Positions 46,649 to 57,171 of a stretch of DNA of 64,000 bases are shown in pieces (the stretch's first letter is position 1; every line of letters starts with the position of its first letter). A program made the position numbers and the translations under genes. The notes below the pieces were generated by a model that saw only the letters and a program-made list of their open reading frames with translations, was not told where the DNA came from and ran no database searches. Source of the DNA: Sinorhizobium sp. 8-89 (GTDB lineage: Bacteria; Pseudomonadota; Alphaproteobacteria; Rhizobiales; Rhizobiaceae); NCBI RefSeq assembly GCF_030124325.1, contig NZ_JASKLR010000024.1, positions 1 to 64,000 on the forward strand. The letters are read 5' to 3'.

Positions 46649-47398
46649 ATGCGCGCGATTACTTATTTTCAGAAGACCGTTTATTTTCCCGAAAAGCCGG
46701 AGAAGGCGCGCTTCTTTGCTCGGCTGCAAGGCGGGCAATGGGAGCCCGGTACGTTCCGCAATATAGAGCGCCTCGTCGACGGGACGACGACGTTCATCGA
46801 CATCGGCGGCTGGATCGGCGTAACGCCCTACTGGACAGCGCAGATCGCGGACAATGTCATCACGGTCGAGCCCGATCCGGTGTGCTTCGACATACTCACG
46901 CAGATGCAACGCGAAAATGCGGGCGAGGTGAAGCTCATCAATGCGGCGCTATCCGAGGACGAATGCCTGGTGCTGCACTCGGTCGGCGGCGGCTTCGGCA
47001 GTTCCGAAACTTCGGCGCTGATTGCCGACGACACGGGCATGGCTGTGACGGCGCAGACCGTCACCGTTGCCGACCTTCAGACAATGGCAAGAACGGAACG
47101 GCTCTGCTTCAAGATCGACATCGAAGGCTACGAGTACAAGGCGCTCGATCAGTTCCGGGCGATCGACCGCAAGAGAACGGCGGGCGTGCTAATCGCGGTG
47201 CATCCGCAGATCCTCGCCGCCTCCCTATCCGGTCCGCGGTTCATCCGCGTGCTGCGAACGATCGCGGCCACGGTGCGCCTGGTCCGGAGCTTTCGCGGGT
47301 TCAGGCTCGAAAACCCGTCCGCCATCTGGGCGGCGATCCGCAAATCGGTGGCGCGGCGCGAATTCAAGGGCTTCGATCTGCTCTTCGTCGCGAAATGA
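46649..47398 (+). CDS. FkbM family methyltransferase
   Basis: This 249-residue SAM-dependent methyltransferase has motif I in TTFIDIGGWIGVTPYW and the acidic strand VITVEPDPVCFDIL. The FkbM signature LCFKIDIEGYEYKALDQF is followed by a VLIAVHPQIL strand. FkbM enzymes O-methylate sugars or polyketides; in rhizobia they often decorate surface glycans. GAGG lies 5 nt before the ATG. It follows the CNB gene by 127 bp in the same direction and may share its transcript. The lead MRAITYFQKTVYFPE is typical of glycan FkbM proteins. Confidence 0.87.
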   Translation: MRAITYFQKTVYFPEKPEKARFFARLQGGQWEPGTFRNIERLVDGTTTFIDIGGWIGVTPYWTAQIADNVITVEPDPVCFDILTQMQRENAGEVKLINAALSEDECLVLHSVGGGFGSSETSALIADDTGMAVTAQTVTVADLQTMARTERLCFKIDIEGYEYKALDQFRAIDRKRTAGVLIAVHPQILAASLSGPRFIRVLRTIAATVRLVRSFRGFRLENPSAIWAAIRKSVARREFKGFDLLFVAK

Positions 47399-47532
47399 CC
47401 GCAGGCGCCGGGGCGCGTTCGAAGGACACAGTCGGGACCGCGCCGGCCTCCATTTCAGCCGGTACGGCGAAGCGGCTCTTGGCCGCCGCCGCGTCGTTCA
47501 AATTGTGACTTCGACGGCGAACCCGCCAGTCT

Positions 47533-48000
47533 TCATCGTGCCTTGACCCGCAACGGATCGATACCGCTGCGGCCGAAACGGGCTGGTTCCTGTGCCTTGT
47601 CGGAGTTCGCTTCCGCTTCGGCAAGGTCATCGAGAATCGGGCAATCCGGCCGCTCGTCGCCGTGGCAATGGGCGGCGAGGTGCTTGAGCGTCCGGCTCAT
47701 CGCCTTCAGTTCTTCCGCCTTGCGCTCCAGGATTTCCACTTGATCGAGCGCGATCTTCTTGACCTCGCTGCTTGCACGGGAGCGGTCGCGCCAGAGTGCA
47801 AGCAGATCCGCCATCTGCTCGACCGTGAAGCCGAGATCACGCGCGCGGCGGATGAAGCGCAGCGTATGGACGTCGTTGTCGCCATAGTTGCGGTAACCGG
47901 ATTCGCTGCGGTGGGCGGGCGGAATGAGGCCGATCGTCTCGTAGTAGCGGATCATTTTCGTCGAGACGCCGGAGGCGCGCGCGACATCGCCGATATTCAT
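47533..48000 (-). CDS. cueR: Copper-responsive MerR-family activator
   Basis: This 155-residue regulator has the MerR HTH at the N-terminus (MNIGDVARASGVSTKMIRYY then ETIGLI), a long dimerisation helix (about 80-110) and the Cu(I)/Ag(I) loop Cys112-x7-Cys120 (CHGDERPDC). These cysteine positions equal those of E. coli CueR. The His/Asp-rich tail beyond 120 is longer than in enterobacteria. ATG 48000 is preceded by AAAGGTG; an ATG 13 codons earlier is unlikely. It is the last gene of the copper operon, 166 bp after copA, so it should be autoregulated through the operator at 51724. Confidence 0.94.
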   Translation of the reverse strand: MNIGDVARASGVSTKMIRYYETIGLIPPAHRSESGYRNYGDNDVHTLRFIRRARDLGFTVEQMADLLALWRDRSRASSEVKKIALDQVEILERKAEELKAMSRTLKHLAAHCHGDERPDCPILDDLAEAEANSDKAQEPARFGRSGIDPLRVKAR

Positions 48001-48166
48001 GACATCACCTTTCAGGGCAATTCCAGGAAAAGCGTGCAACAGTCTTCCGTCCGGAATTGCGTTAATTTCAAAGAGTTAGATCATTCGCTGACTGTTTCAA
48101 TGATCGATGCAAGCATATGCCGCTGATATAGGACTTTCGCCCGGGAGGCGCCAACGGCGCCAAGCG

Positions 48167-50689
<2,523 letters not shown>

Positions 50690-50720
50690 GTCGTGCTCCT
50701 TGCAATTCGATTGCGAACCA

Positions 50721-50768
50721 GAGCGCCGTGCGTTCAAATGAACGCACAAAGGACGCTGTGGCACTTTG
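50721..50768 (-). repeat. Rhizobial intergenic repeat with perfect hairpin upstream of copA
   Basis: Read on the minus strand, CAAAGTGCCACAGCGTC is followed by the hairpin GTGCGTTCA/TGAACGCAC (50728-50747, 9-bp perfect arms, 2-nt loop). The left part matches the repeat at 8930-8951. The hairpin ends 38 bp before the copA start, so it lies in the leader or between copA and the upstream gene. It may only be repeat structure, or may attenuate or protect the mRNA. Confidence 0.55.
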
Positions 50769-50774
50769 GTTCTA

Positions 50775-50817
50775 GAGCATGCCGCTTTCAGTGATTCCGC
50801 CTGAAAGCGGGATGCTC
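50775..50817. repeat. Long inverted repeat (stem-loop) between DUF4396 gene and copA
   Basis: Arms GAGCATGCCGCTTTCAG (50775-50791) and CTGAAAGCGGGATGCTC (50801-50817) pair over 17 positions with one mismatch and a 9-nt loop. Hairpins beginning near TCTAGAGCAT are frequent between genes in rhizobia. With no T-tract it is more likely an mRNA-stabilising or processing structure than a strong terminator. Confidence 0.6.
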
Positions 50818-50899
50818 CAGGATGAGGCTTCTGGCGTAAGGTCAAGCTTGCCTTGCCCGTTCGCTCGCTTTTTCCGCCTTTCGAAAATGCATCGTGAGT

Positions 50900-51409
50900 T
50901 CAATGTTTGTGGTGGGCGTGGATGACGGCGTGCCCCCTGCCGCGGGCGATCAGCCAGCGGTTGACAGGAAAGGCGGCGCCGCCGGCGATAACGAGCGATA
51001 CGGCGAGGCTGATCCAGAAGTGTGGCGATGAGAGACCAGCGTCCATTGCGCCCGGGATCGCCAGCATCATTGCGTTGTCGACAAGTTCCATAATTGCGAT
51101 CGACGCCGTGTCCGAAGCGAGCGCCAGTTTGAGCACGGCGGCGAATGGCATGCCAGCCCGCAGCAGCGGGAACATCGTCAGCCCATAGCCGAAGATGAAC
51201 GCCAGCAGGACGGCCAACACGATCGTCTTCATATTGCCCCATCCAAGCGCGGTGCCGATCACCATGCCCAAAGCCTCACCGATGGCACAGCCGGTCAGAC
51301 AGTGCACGGTGGCGGAAAAAGCCAATCGGTTCAGCGATGTCGCTGCGGCGGACACGTTAGCGGAATGACCGCCGTGGCCGTGATGATGGGCGTGTCGGTG
51401 CTGTTGCAT
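50900..51409 (-). CDS. DUF4396 membrane protein
   Basis: This 169-residue protein has a very histidine-rich N-terminus (MQQHRHAHHHGHGGHS) that could bind copper, then four hydrophobic helices, and a histidine-rich end (HAVIHAHHKH). The core LAFSATVHCLTGCAIGEALGM is the DUF4396 signature, with a conserved His-x-x-x-Gly-Cys inside the first helix. I start at ATG 51409, which has GGAG 8 nt upstream; ATG 51430 has no site. It sits between copZ and copA, so it is a likely copper-handling membrane protein; its biochemical role is not established. Confidence 0.85.
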   Translation of the reverse strand: MQQHRHAHHHGHGGHSANVSAAATSLNRLAFSATVHCLTGCAIGEALGMVIGTALGWGNMKTIVLAVLLAFIFGYGLTMFPLLRAGMPFAAVLKLALASDTASIAIMELVDNAMMLAIPGAMDAGLSSPHFWISLAVSLVIAGGAAFPVNRWLIARGRGHAVIHAHHKH

Positions 51410-51490
51410 GTTCAAGCTCCGATTCTTCATGGGAAGAATAGAGGGGCAGCGCTCGGGCTGTGCCGGGCGCTGTGGCGACCGTATCCAGCT

Positions 51491-51688
51491 TTACAGCCGC
51501 AGACTGTCGTAACCGGCCGTCTTCAACGCCTGCGCGATCATGCCGCTGTCCGCGGTCGTTTCGACGCTTACTTCCTTCGTGCCGAGATCCACGTTGACCT
51601 TGGCGGCCGGATCAATTCCCCGGATCGCCTTTTCGACCGTGCTGACACAGTGGCCGCAGCTCATGTCGTCGATCTTGTAGCGTTGCAT
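51491..51688 (-). CDS. copZ: Copper chaperone, heavy-metal-associated domain
   Basis: This 65-residue protein is a single ferredoxin-like HMA domain with metal motif MSCGHC (Cys11, Cys14). It ends TAGYDSLRL. It ferries Cu(I) in the cytoplasm, normally to CopA. ATG 51688 is preceded by AAGGAG at 6 nt; an ATG at 51748 would read through the operator. It is the first gene of the operon, with its promoter immediately upstream. Confidence 0.92.
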   Translation of the reverse strand: MQRYKIDDMSCGHCVSTVEKAIRGIDPAAKVNVDLGTKEVSVETTADSGMIAQALKTAGYDSLRL

Positions 51689-51723
51689 GCTTGTCTCCTT
51701 TGTTTCGCTATGGCATGAAGATG

Positions 51724-51750
51724 GAGCTTCCCATCGTTGGAAGGTCAAGG
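51724..51750 (-). promoter_or_regulatory. CueR-type operator/promoter for copZ operon
   Basis: On the minus strand a TTGACC -35 box is followed by the dyad ACCTTCC-AACGAT-GGGAAGCT and, 19 bp after the -35, a weak -10 (CATCTT). An overlong 19-bp spacer filled by a dyad is the hallmark of MerR-family promoters, and ACCTTCC/GGAAG matches the CueR box. It lies 36 bp before the copZ start. Cu(I)-loaded CueR from the same operon should activate it. Confidence 0.78.
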
Positions 51751-51754
51751 CCTC

Positions 51755-52488
51755 GTCTGAAGAAATTTTCCCCGGCTTTCTGATGGGGCAAATTTAGTTT
51801 GAAGCAAAACCAAACACAGGTGAGGCACCAGCAAAGAAGCCTGATGCGTCCGTTTGCTGCTTTCCGCCGTATGTCGATGATTTTACATCGTTTCCGCGGA
51901 GGAGGAGATTCTGCTCGTGACACGGTTTGGTCACATTCCGCTTTTGCCGAATTTGACGCATGTAGCTCTCGCCTTGCCGGAAGATGTCCGTTAACTCCAG
52001 GCGAGGTGAAGCAACGGCGTGACCCCGGTGAGCCGCATCGCCCGCAGTCGGCCCAGGTTCCCGGCCTTTCGGCCGGCGCTGATGCTGAACCTCCTGCGGC
52101 TACCCTGTTAACCGGTCAAGCTGCGCGCGAACGGGCTTCGGCGCTTCAAGCGCCTGCGCCTGGTATGCTCATTGTTGGTGGCGCGCGCGTGCCTCGATCA
52201 TCAATGGCGTCCCGCCGATGGCGATGCGTCACAATATCGTCGATCCCTATCTCCACATCGGCGAGATCAGAATGAAGACGCGGGATTTCCGATTGACGTA
52301 ATGGCGGGGTCGCAAGTCCGGATCCGTTCAAGGCGGTCGATCAGGATGCGGGAACATTATTTGCGTCGATTCGCTATGGCATGACTGCCGTTGGCGCGAA
52401 GCAACCATAGAAAAAGAGCGTCGCGGCGGACCAAAAACTCACGGGACTTTCGTCCAATCTTCATTGTTGCCATTGCAAGTCACGATGG
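51755..52488. other. Gene-poor stretch between copper operon and regulator
   Basis: About 730 bp without a gene I can support. Short open frames occur on both strands but none has a ribosome site with family-like sequence. A fragment near 52197-52300 reads SIINGVPPMAMRHNIVDPYL and looks protein-like but has no credible start; it could be debris of an old gene. No terminator or transposon end was seen. The promoter of the regulator gene should lie near the right end. Confidence 0.4.
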
Positions 52489-52500
52489 TTGCTTGCAAAC

Positions 52501-55308
52501 ATGCGGCCGATAGAGCAGTGCCATTATTCCGACTACAGCATTTTTCATAATCCATTCGCGAGACAAGCGTTGAGCGACATACATTTCGGACCGTTCACGA
52601 TCGTGCCGAGCCGGCGCATGCTACTGCGTGACGGGCAGACCGTGTCGCTCGGCAGCCGTGCGGCCGAAATCCTCGTCTTCCTCGCCCAGCATCCCGGTGC
52701 GATCAAGACGAACGCGGAGATCATCAAGCACGTCTGGCCGGACACTTTCGTCGAGGAGGCAAACCTCCGCGTCCATATTTCCGCGTTGAGGAAGGCCCTG
52801 GATGATACCCAACGTGAGTCCAAAATCATCGCGAACGTTCCAGGACGCGGCTACACCTTCATCGCAAAATTGTCCGTCGACAAGGCCGAAGCTCCGGCCG
52901 TGGTGGTGCCGTTCTTCCGCTCGACAAGCGGCTCATACGCACCTCGTATCTTCGGCCGCGAGCAGTCGATCGTTCAAATCGCCACGCAGTTGCGCCGTTC
53001 TCGGCTGCTGACGATCGTCGGGCCGGGCGGCATCGGCAAGTCCACGGTCGCGCGCGCCGTGATGGCGGGCGAGGGGATGCCCGAGGCCGTCTGGATCGAT
53101 CTGTCGGAAGTCACCCAGGCAGGCTTGATCCCGACCACGATTGCTTCGGCGCTAGGCATCCTGGCCAGGAGCGAGGACATCGTCGGCGACATCGCCGACC
53201 ATCTTGCCAGCCGCGAGTTGATCCTGGTGCTCGACAGTTGCGAGCAAGCCGTCGACGGCGTCGCGCCCACTGTCGAGGCCATCATGTCCGTATGTCCGGC
53301 CGCGCGCATCCTCGCCACAAGCCGCGAGCCTCTTCGAGCGGAGGGCGAGCGGGTTCACCGGTTGCCGCCTTTGGAGGTGCCGACGAAGATCGGCGGAGCA
53401 AGTGACGCCCTGGCGTCGCCCGCGGTGCAGCTGTTCGTCGAACGGGCCGACGCCTGCCTCGGAGACTATGAACTCACCGACGAGGACGCCCCCTATGTCG
53501 TCGAAATCTGCTCGCAGTTGGACGGAATCGCGCTCGCTATCGAGCTGGCCGCCGGCCGCTTGGAGGCAATCAGCGTGCAGGGCCTGGCGGCTTCGCTTTC
53601 GGACTGCTTCCGACTCCTGACCCGTGGCCGACGCACCGCCTTGCCCAGACACCAGACCCTCCGGGCCACTCTCGACTGGAGCTACACCACACTGTCGCGG
53701 ATAGAGCGGACGGCACTGCAGGAGCTTTCCGTCTTCCGGGGATGGTTCAGTGGCGAGGCCGCAGCGAAGGTGCTGTCGGGCGACCTTCCGGAAGACGATC
53801 TGGCTTCACTGGTGTCGAAGTCTCTGGTGAGCGCGGACACGCAGTCGGCCGGGACGCGTTACCGACTCTTGGATACGACACGTATCTATGCAGCCGAGAA
53901 ACTGGTGGAGTCCGACGGCACGAACGGAACGATGTCCCGCCTCGCCGGGTATCTCGAAGAGAGGCTCGGGCGCGCCGAGCAGGAACTCTATGCCGTCGCC
54001 GTGGACGACTGGTCGGAGGACTACGCCTCGCTCGTAGCGAACCTGCGCGCGGCGCTCGATTGGTCATTTGGCGCGCAGGGCGATAAATTGCTTGGAGTGA
54101 GGCTCACGGTGGCGGGGCTTCCCCTTCTGTTCCGGCTGTCTCTCTTGGACGAATGCTTCGTAGCGGTCACCAGAGCCATCAATTTCCTCGAATCGCGACC
54201 GGGACTGGACGAGCGCAGCCGCATGAAACTGTACGCCGCGCTCGGTTGGCCGCAGATGCGGGCGACAGACGCGCCGGAATACGGAATCCAAGCCTGGTCC
54301 ACCGCGCTCAAGATCGCCGAGGAAATCGGCGATGTCGACCATCAGCTTCGCGCCATCTGGGCTTTGTGGGTCGACGCCATCAACCGCGCGCAACCCGGCT
54401 TGGGTATGGAGTTCGCCGAGCGGTTCGGTGAACTAGCGGTGTCCTCGACCGATCCTACCGACACGATCATAGGCAGGCGTATGCGCGGTGCTACTCTGCA
54501 CTGGCTCGGCCGTCATGCCGAATCCTGTGACGAACTGCGGCAGATGCTGCGGGAATATTCCAGCCTGCGGGGCGCCCAACATTCCATACGCTTCCAGTTC
54601 GACCAGCGCGTGACCGCTCGCATCATCCTGGCGCGGGCCCTGTGGGTTCTCGGCGAGGAGGCTGAGGCGTTGCGGGAGGTGCGCGAGACCGTCGACTATG
54701 CTCTCGACATAGGCCATACCCTATCCCTCTCCAATGTCCTGGCCGAGGCCGCGTGCCCGATAGCGCTTCTATCCGGACGCGACGATCTTGCGGCCGACTA
54801 CATCGCCCAATTGAAGGAGCATACCAAGGCACTCTCGCTCGACGTCTGGCACTGCTACGCCGACTGCTTCGAAGCCGAGTTGATGTTGCGCGAGGGCAGG
54901 GCGGAGGAATGCGTCCGGACCTTGAGAGTCGGGATGGAAACGCTTTCGTCGGCCGGCTTCACTTTGTTCATGACCCACTTTCAATCGGTCGCCGCACGCG
55001 CCATGGCCGAGCTCTCGCGCCATTCCGAGGCGCTTAGGCTGATGGATGACGCCATCGAGCATTGTGGTGCCTCCGGCGAACGGTGGTGCCTGCCGGAACT
55101 CTACCGCGTGAAGGCGGCAGTCATCCTGTCCGAAAACCCGGGCCAAGCCGTTCGTCTCGCGATGGAACAGCTGGCGCTTGGAGCCGATGCCGCACGCCAC
55201 GGCGATGCCCCTGCCTGGAAAAGGAGGATCGATCGCGACCTGGCGGCGTTGTCGTCGAACGACGCCGAGATGATGGCTGTCGCGAAGAGCGATGCTTCCG
55301 GTGCCTGA
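52501..55308 (+). CDS. Winged-helix (OmpR/CadC-type) regulator fused to NB-ARC ATPase
   Basis: This roughly 935-residue regulator has an N-terminal Trans_reg_C winged helix (about 20-125: FGPFTIVPSRRMLL, HVWPDTFVEEANLRVHISAL, IANVPGRGYTFIA). An NB-ARC/STAND P-loop (LLTIVGPGGIGKSTVARAV) and Walker B LILVLDSCEQ follow. The ILATSREPLR sensor segment and a long helical, TPR-like C-terminal half (about 470-900) complete it. STAND regulators switch on ligand and ATP binding; here the winged helix should bind DNA direct repeats. ATG 52501 is used (TTG 52489 possible); the ribosome site is weak. The three genes downstream each carry TTTAC-type repeats with 10-bp period in their promoters, which are its likely targets. 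Confidence 0.85.
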   Translation: MRPIEQCHYSDYSIFHNPFARQALSDIHFGPFTIVPSRRMLLRDGQTVSLGSRAAEILVFLAQHPGAIKTNAEIIKHVWPDTFVEEANLRVHISALRKALDDTQRESKIIANVPGRGYTFIAKLSVDKAEAPAVVVPFFRSTSGSYAPRIFGREQSIVQIATQLRRSRLLTIVGPGGIGKSTVARAVMAGEGMPEAVWIDLSEVTQAGLIPTTIASALGILARSEDIVGDIADHLASRELILVLDSCEQAVDGVAPTVEAIMSVCPAARILATSREPLRAEGERVHRLPPLEVPTKIGGASDALASPAVQLFVERADACLGDYELTDEDAPYVVEICSQLDGIALAIELAAGRLEAISVQGLAASLSDCFRLLTRGRRTALPRHQTLRATLDWSYTTLSRIERTALQELSVFRGWFSGEAAAKVLSGDLPEDDLASLVSKSLVSADTQSAGTRYRLLDTTRIYAAEKLVESDGTNGTMSRLAGYLEERLGRAEQELYAVAVDDWSEDYASLVANLRAALDWSFGAQGDKLLGVRLTVAGLPLLFRLSLLDECFVAVTRAINFLESRPGLDERSRMKLYAALGWPQMRATDAPEYGIQAWSTALKIAEEIGDVDHQLRAIWALWVDAINRAQPGLGMEFAERFGELAVSSTDPTDTIIGRRMRGATLHWLGRHAESCDELRQMLREYSSLRGAQHSIRFQFDQRVTARIILARALWVLGEEAEALREVRETVDYALDIGHTLSLSNVLAEAACPIALLSGRDDLAADYIAQLKEHTKALSLDVWHCYADCFEAELMLREGRAEECVRTLRVGMETLSSAGFTLFMTHFQSVAARAMAELSRHSEALRLMDDAIEHCGASGERWCLPELYRVKAAVILSENPGQAVRLAMEQLALGADAARHGDAPAWKRRIDRDLAALSSNDAEMMAVAKSDASGA

Positions 55309-55321
55309 GGGGCCGACGAAA

Positions 55322-55356
55322 TTTACACGGATTTACAACTCTAAACTCGTTCTACG
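55322..55356 (+). promoter_or_regulatory. TTTAC direct-repeat element 1
   Basis: Half-sites TTTAC (55322), TTTAC (55332), TAAAC (55342) and CTACG (55352) recur every 10 bp. The core ATTTACAACTCTAAACTCG is almost identical to elements 2 and 3. It ends 42 bp before the ATG of the PfpI-like gene and begins 13 bp after the regulator stop. The spacing suits tandem OmpR-type winged helices on one DNA face. Confidence 0.7.
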
Positions 55357-55398
55357 TCCTCGCACGCGTGATGATTATGCGGATAGCAGGAGACTACC

Positions 55399-55941
55399 AT
55401 GAACGAAGAAGCCGCCATTCGCTTTCTGATATTGATCGTCGAAGGCGAAGGTGGGGCGGGTAACCCCGAAGTGGATTTGGCGAGGATCGCGACCACTTAT
55501 TACGCGTTCAAGAACGTCGGGTCGGAGGTCGTCATGGCCACACCCCTGGGCGGCCCGCCGTTGATCGTGGACGGTATGCGGTACGCCGACATGTCTGATG
55601 AATCCGTCAGGAGGTTCAAGGGCGACCGGGACGCTCGCGATGAACTCGCCGACACTCTTGCTCTTGACCAGATCGTCGTCGAGGATTTCGCGGCCGCTTT
55701 CTGTATCGGCCTCTCCGGAAGAATTTGGACGGACTCCGCCGACGGTGTCACGGCGCTCGTCAGGGCATTCCTCGGTGTAGGCAAACCCGTGGCCCTGGTC
55801 CCGGGCAAGCACCTGCTGGTCGCGCCGGAAGGTGCGGGAAACGGGCTGCTGATCCTCGGGGACAACGACGACTCTCCACTCTGCGCCGCCCGCGCCTTGA
55901 TCAACGTCGTCGCCGACATGCGCCAGGACGGCCGGGTCTGA
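55399..55941 (+). CDS. DJ-1/PfpI-fold protein lacking the catalytic cysteine
   Basis: This 180-residue protein has the DJ-1/PfpI layout: FLILIVEGEGG, GSEVVMATPLGGPPLIVDG, a region where the glycine-rich PGGHG turn should be (CIGLSGRIW, 102-110), and GKPVALVPGKHLLVAPEGAG. At the nucleophile elbow, where active members have AxCHGP, it has VPGKH, so the cysteine is replaced (Pro135). It is probably not a classical glyoxalase/protease; it could bind a ligand or partner. An AGGAGAC site precedes the ATG. It is preceded by TTTAC element 1 and followed by element 2, so it is likely induced with the hydrolases. Confidence 0.7.
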   Translation: MNEEAAIRFLILIVEGEGGAGNPEVDLARIATTYYAFKNVGSEVVMATPLGGPPLIVDGMRYADMSDESVRRFKGDRDARDELADTLALDQIVVEDFAAAFCIGLSGRIWTDSADGVTALVRAFLGVGKPVALVPGKHLLVAPEGAGNGLLILGDNDDSPLCAARALINVVADMRQDGRV

Positions 55942-55959
55942 CGCTCTCTGCGGCCCGAC

Positions 55960-55993
55960 TTTTCATCGATTTACGACACTTAACTCGCCCGCG
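55960..55993 (+). promoter_or_regulatory. TTTAC direct-repeat element 2
   Basis: Half-sites TTTTC (55960), TTTAC (55970) and TTAAC (55980) lie exactly 10 bp apart. The core ATTTACGACACTTAACTCG differs from element 3 at one position. It ends 75 bp before the ATG of the Tat-exported MBL hydrolase, the position of an activator site. Confidence 0.7.
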
Positions 55994-56068
55994 TCCGCAC
56001 CCCGACCTACCCTCCAGACATCGCGACCGGTGATCAACTGGTCGACGAATGCAAAGAGGAGATCAGGC

Positions 56069-57007
56069 ATGTCCAACTTCGACACCAATGTTGACGCCAC
56101 CAGAAGGCAGTTGCTCGTCGGCTCGGCCGCCGTCGCGGCCGCCATGGCCTTGCCGGGCGACATCTTCGCCGCTTCGTTCCACAACTTCGCGCATGGAGCG
56201 TTCGACATCACTGTGATGAGCGACGGCTTTATCACCCTTCCGCCGGAAGTCCTGCTTCCGGACGCCGAGGCTGACGAGCGGGCCGACTTCCTCAAGCGCC
56301 TCGGAGGCGGGGAGAAAGGCGCGCCGGTGCAGACGAACATCCCCTTAATACGACACGGCAACGACCTGATCCTCGTCGACAACGGCTCTGGGACCAACTT
56401 CCAGCCGACCGCTGGCAAGCTCGCGGACAATCTCCGGACTTTAGGTGTCGGGCCGGAGGCGATCACCAAGGTGGTGTTCACCCATGTGCACCCGGACCAC
56501 TCTGGCGCGACGACCACGACCGACGGCAAGGTTCTGTATCCGAACGCCCAGTACTATGTGAGCCAGACCGAGTGGGATTTCTGGACCGACAAGCGATTCG
56601 AGGCAAAGAGGCCGACGGCGTTGCACGGCTTCGCCAAGGGCGCTCAACGCGACTTGTTCGCCGTCGAGGATCGGATCACGAGGATTAAGGCGGGCGATGA
56701 GATCGTCCCTGGAATGTCGATCGTCAGCACGCCCGGCCATACACCGGGCCACGTCTCGGTCGAAATCAAGGGCAGGGACAATCTCCTCATCACGGGCGAC
56801 GCCTGCACCAACGACGCGATCTTCTTCACAAGACCGGACTGGCACTTCGGTTTCGACACCGACGCGGAAGCCGCCCTTGCCAGCCGCCAGATGCTCTTGG
56901 ATCGTGCGGCCGCCGAAAGGCTGAAGCTGCTCGGATATCATTGGACTTATCCTGGCGTCGGCTATGCCGAGCGCCGTGGCGATGCCTATGAGTTTGTGCC
57001 CGCCTGA
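56069..57007 (+). CDS. Tat-exported metallo-beta-lactamase fold hydrolase
   Basis: This 312-residue protein has a twin-arginine signal (TRRQLLVGSAAVAAAMALPG) and an MBL domain with zinc motifs FTHVHPDHSGATT (HxHxDH) and VSTPGHTPGHVSVEI. LLITGDACTN and GYHWTYPGVG complete it. This MBL group includes lactonases and other ester or organophosphate hydrolases; substrate is unknown. Folding with metal before export fits the Tat route. ATG 56069 is behind AGAGGAGAT; an earlier ATG at 56030 would spoil the signal. TTTAC element 2 lies upstream and a rho-independent terminator follows, so it is its own transcription unit. Confidence 0.88.
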   Translation: MSNFDTNVDATRRQLLVGSAAVAAAMALPGDIFAASFHNFAHGAFDITVMSDGFITLPPEVLLPDAEADERADFLKRLGGGEKGAPVQTNIPLIRHGNDLILVDNGSGTNFQPTAGKLADNLRTLGVGPEAITKVVFTHVHPDHSGATTTTDGKVLYPNAQYYVSQTEWDFWTDKRFEAKRPTALHGFAKGAQRDLFAVEDRITRIKAGDEIVPGMSIVSTPGHTPGHVSVEIKGRDNLLITGDACTNDAIFFTRPDWHFGFDTDAEAALASRQMLLDRAAAERLKLLGYHWTYPGVGYAERRGDAYEFVPA

Positions 57008-57027
57008 ACACCTTAGTTTTCATCCAA

Positions 57028-57053
57028 GGGTCGGATCAATCCGACCCCTTTTT
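57028..57053 (+). terminator. Rho-independent terminator after the MBL gene
   Basis: Perfect 9-bp stem GGGTCGGAT/ATCCGACCC with a 2-nt loop, followed by CTTTTT. It begins 21 bp after the MBL stop codon and ends 30 bp before TTTAC element 3. Confidence 0.92.
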
Positions 57054-57082
57054 GCTTGCCTTCGCAGCGGCGAGATTTCTGA

Positions 57083-57118
57083 TTTTCATCAATTTACGAC
57101 CCTTAACTCGTTTTACGG
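57083..57118 (+). promoter_or_regulatory. TTTAC direct-repeat element 3
   Basis: Half-sites TTTTC (57083), TTTAC (57093), TTAAC (57103) and TTACG (57113) recur every 10 bp, with core ATTTACGACCCTTAACTCG. It ends 54 bp before the ATG of the Tat-exported alpha/beta hydrolase. It is the best-preserved of the three copies. Confidence 0.72.
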
Positions 57119-57171
57119 CAGTCCGTGGGGCACCGTCCTCTTCGTCAACACAGGCTTCCACGGAGACGGAC

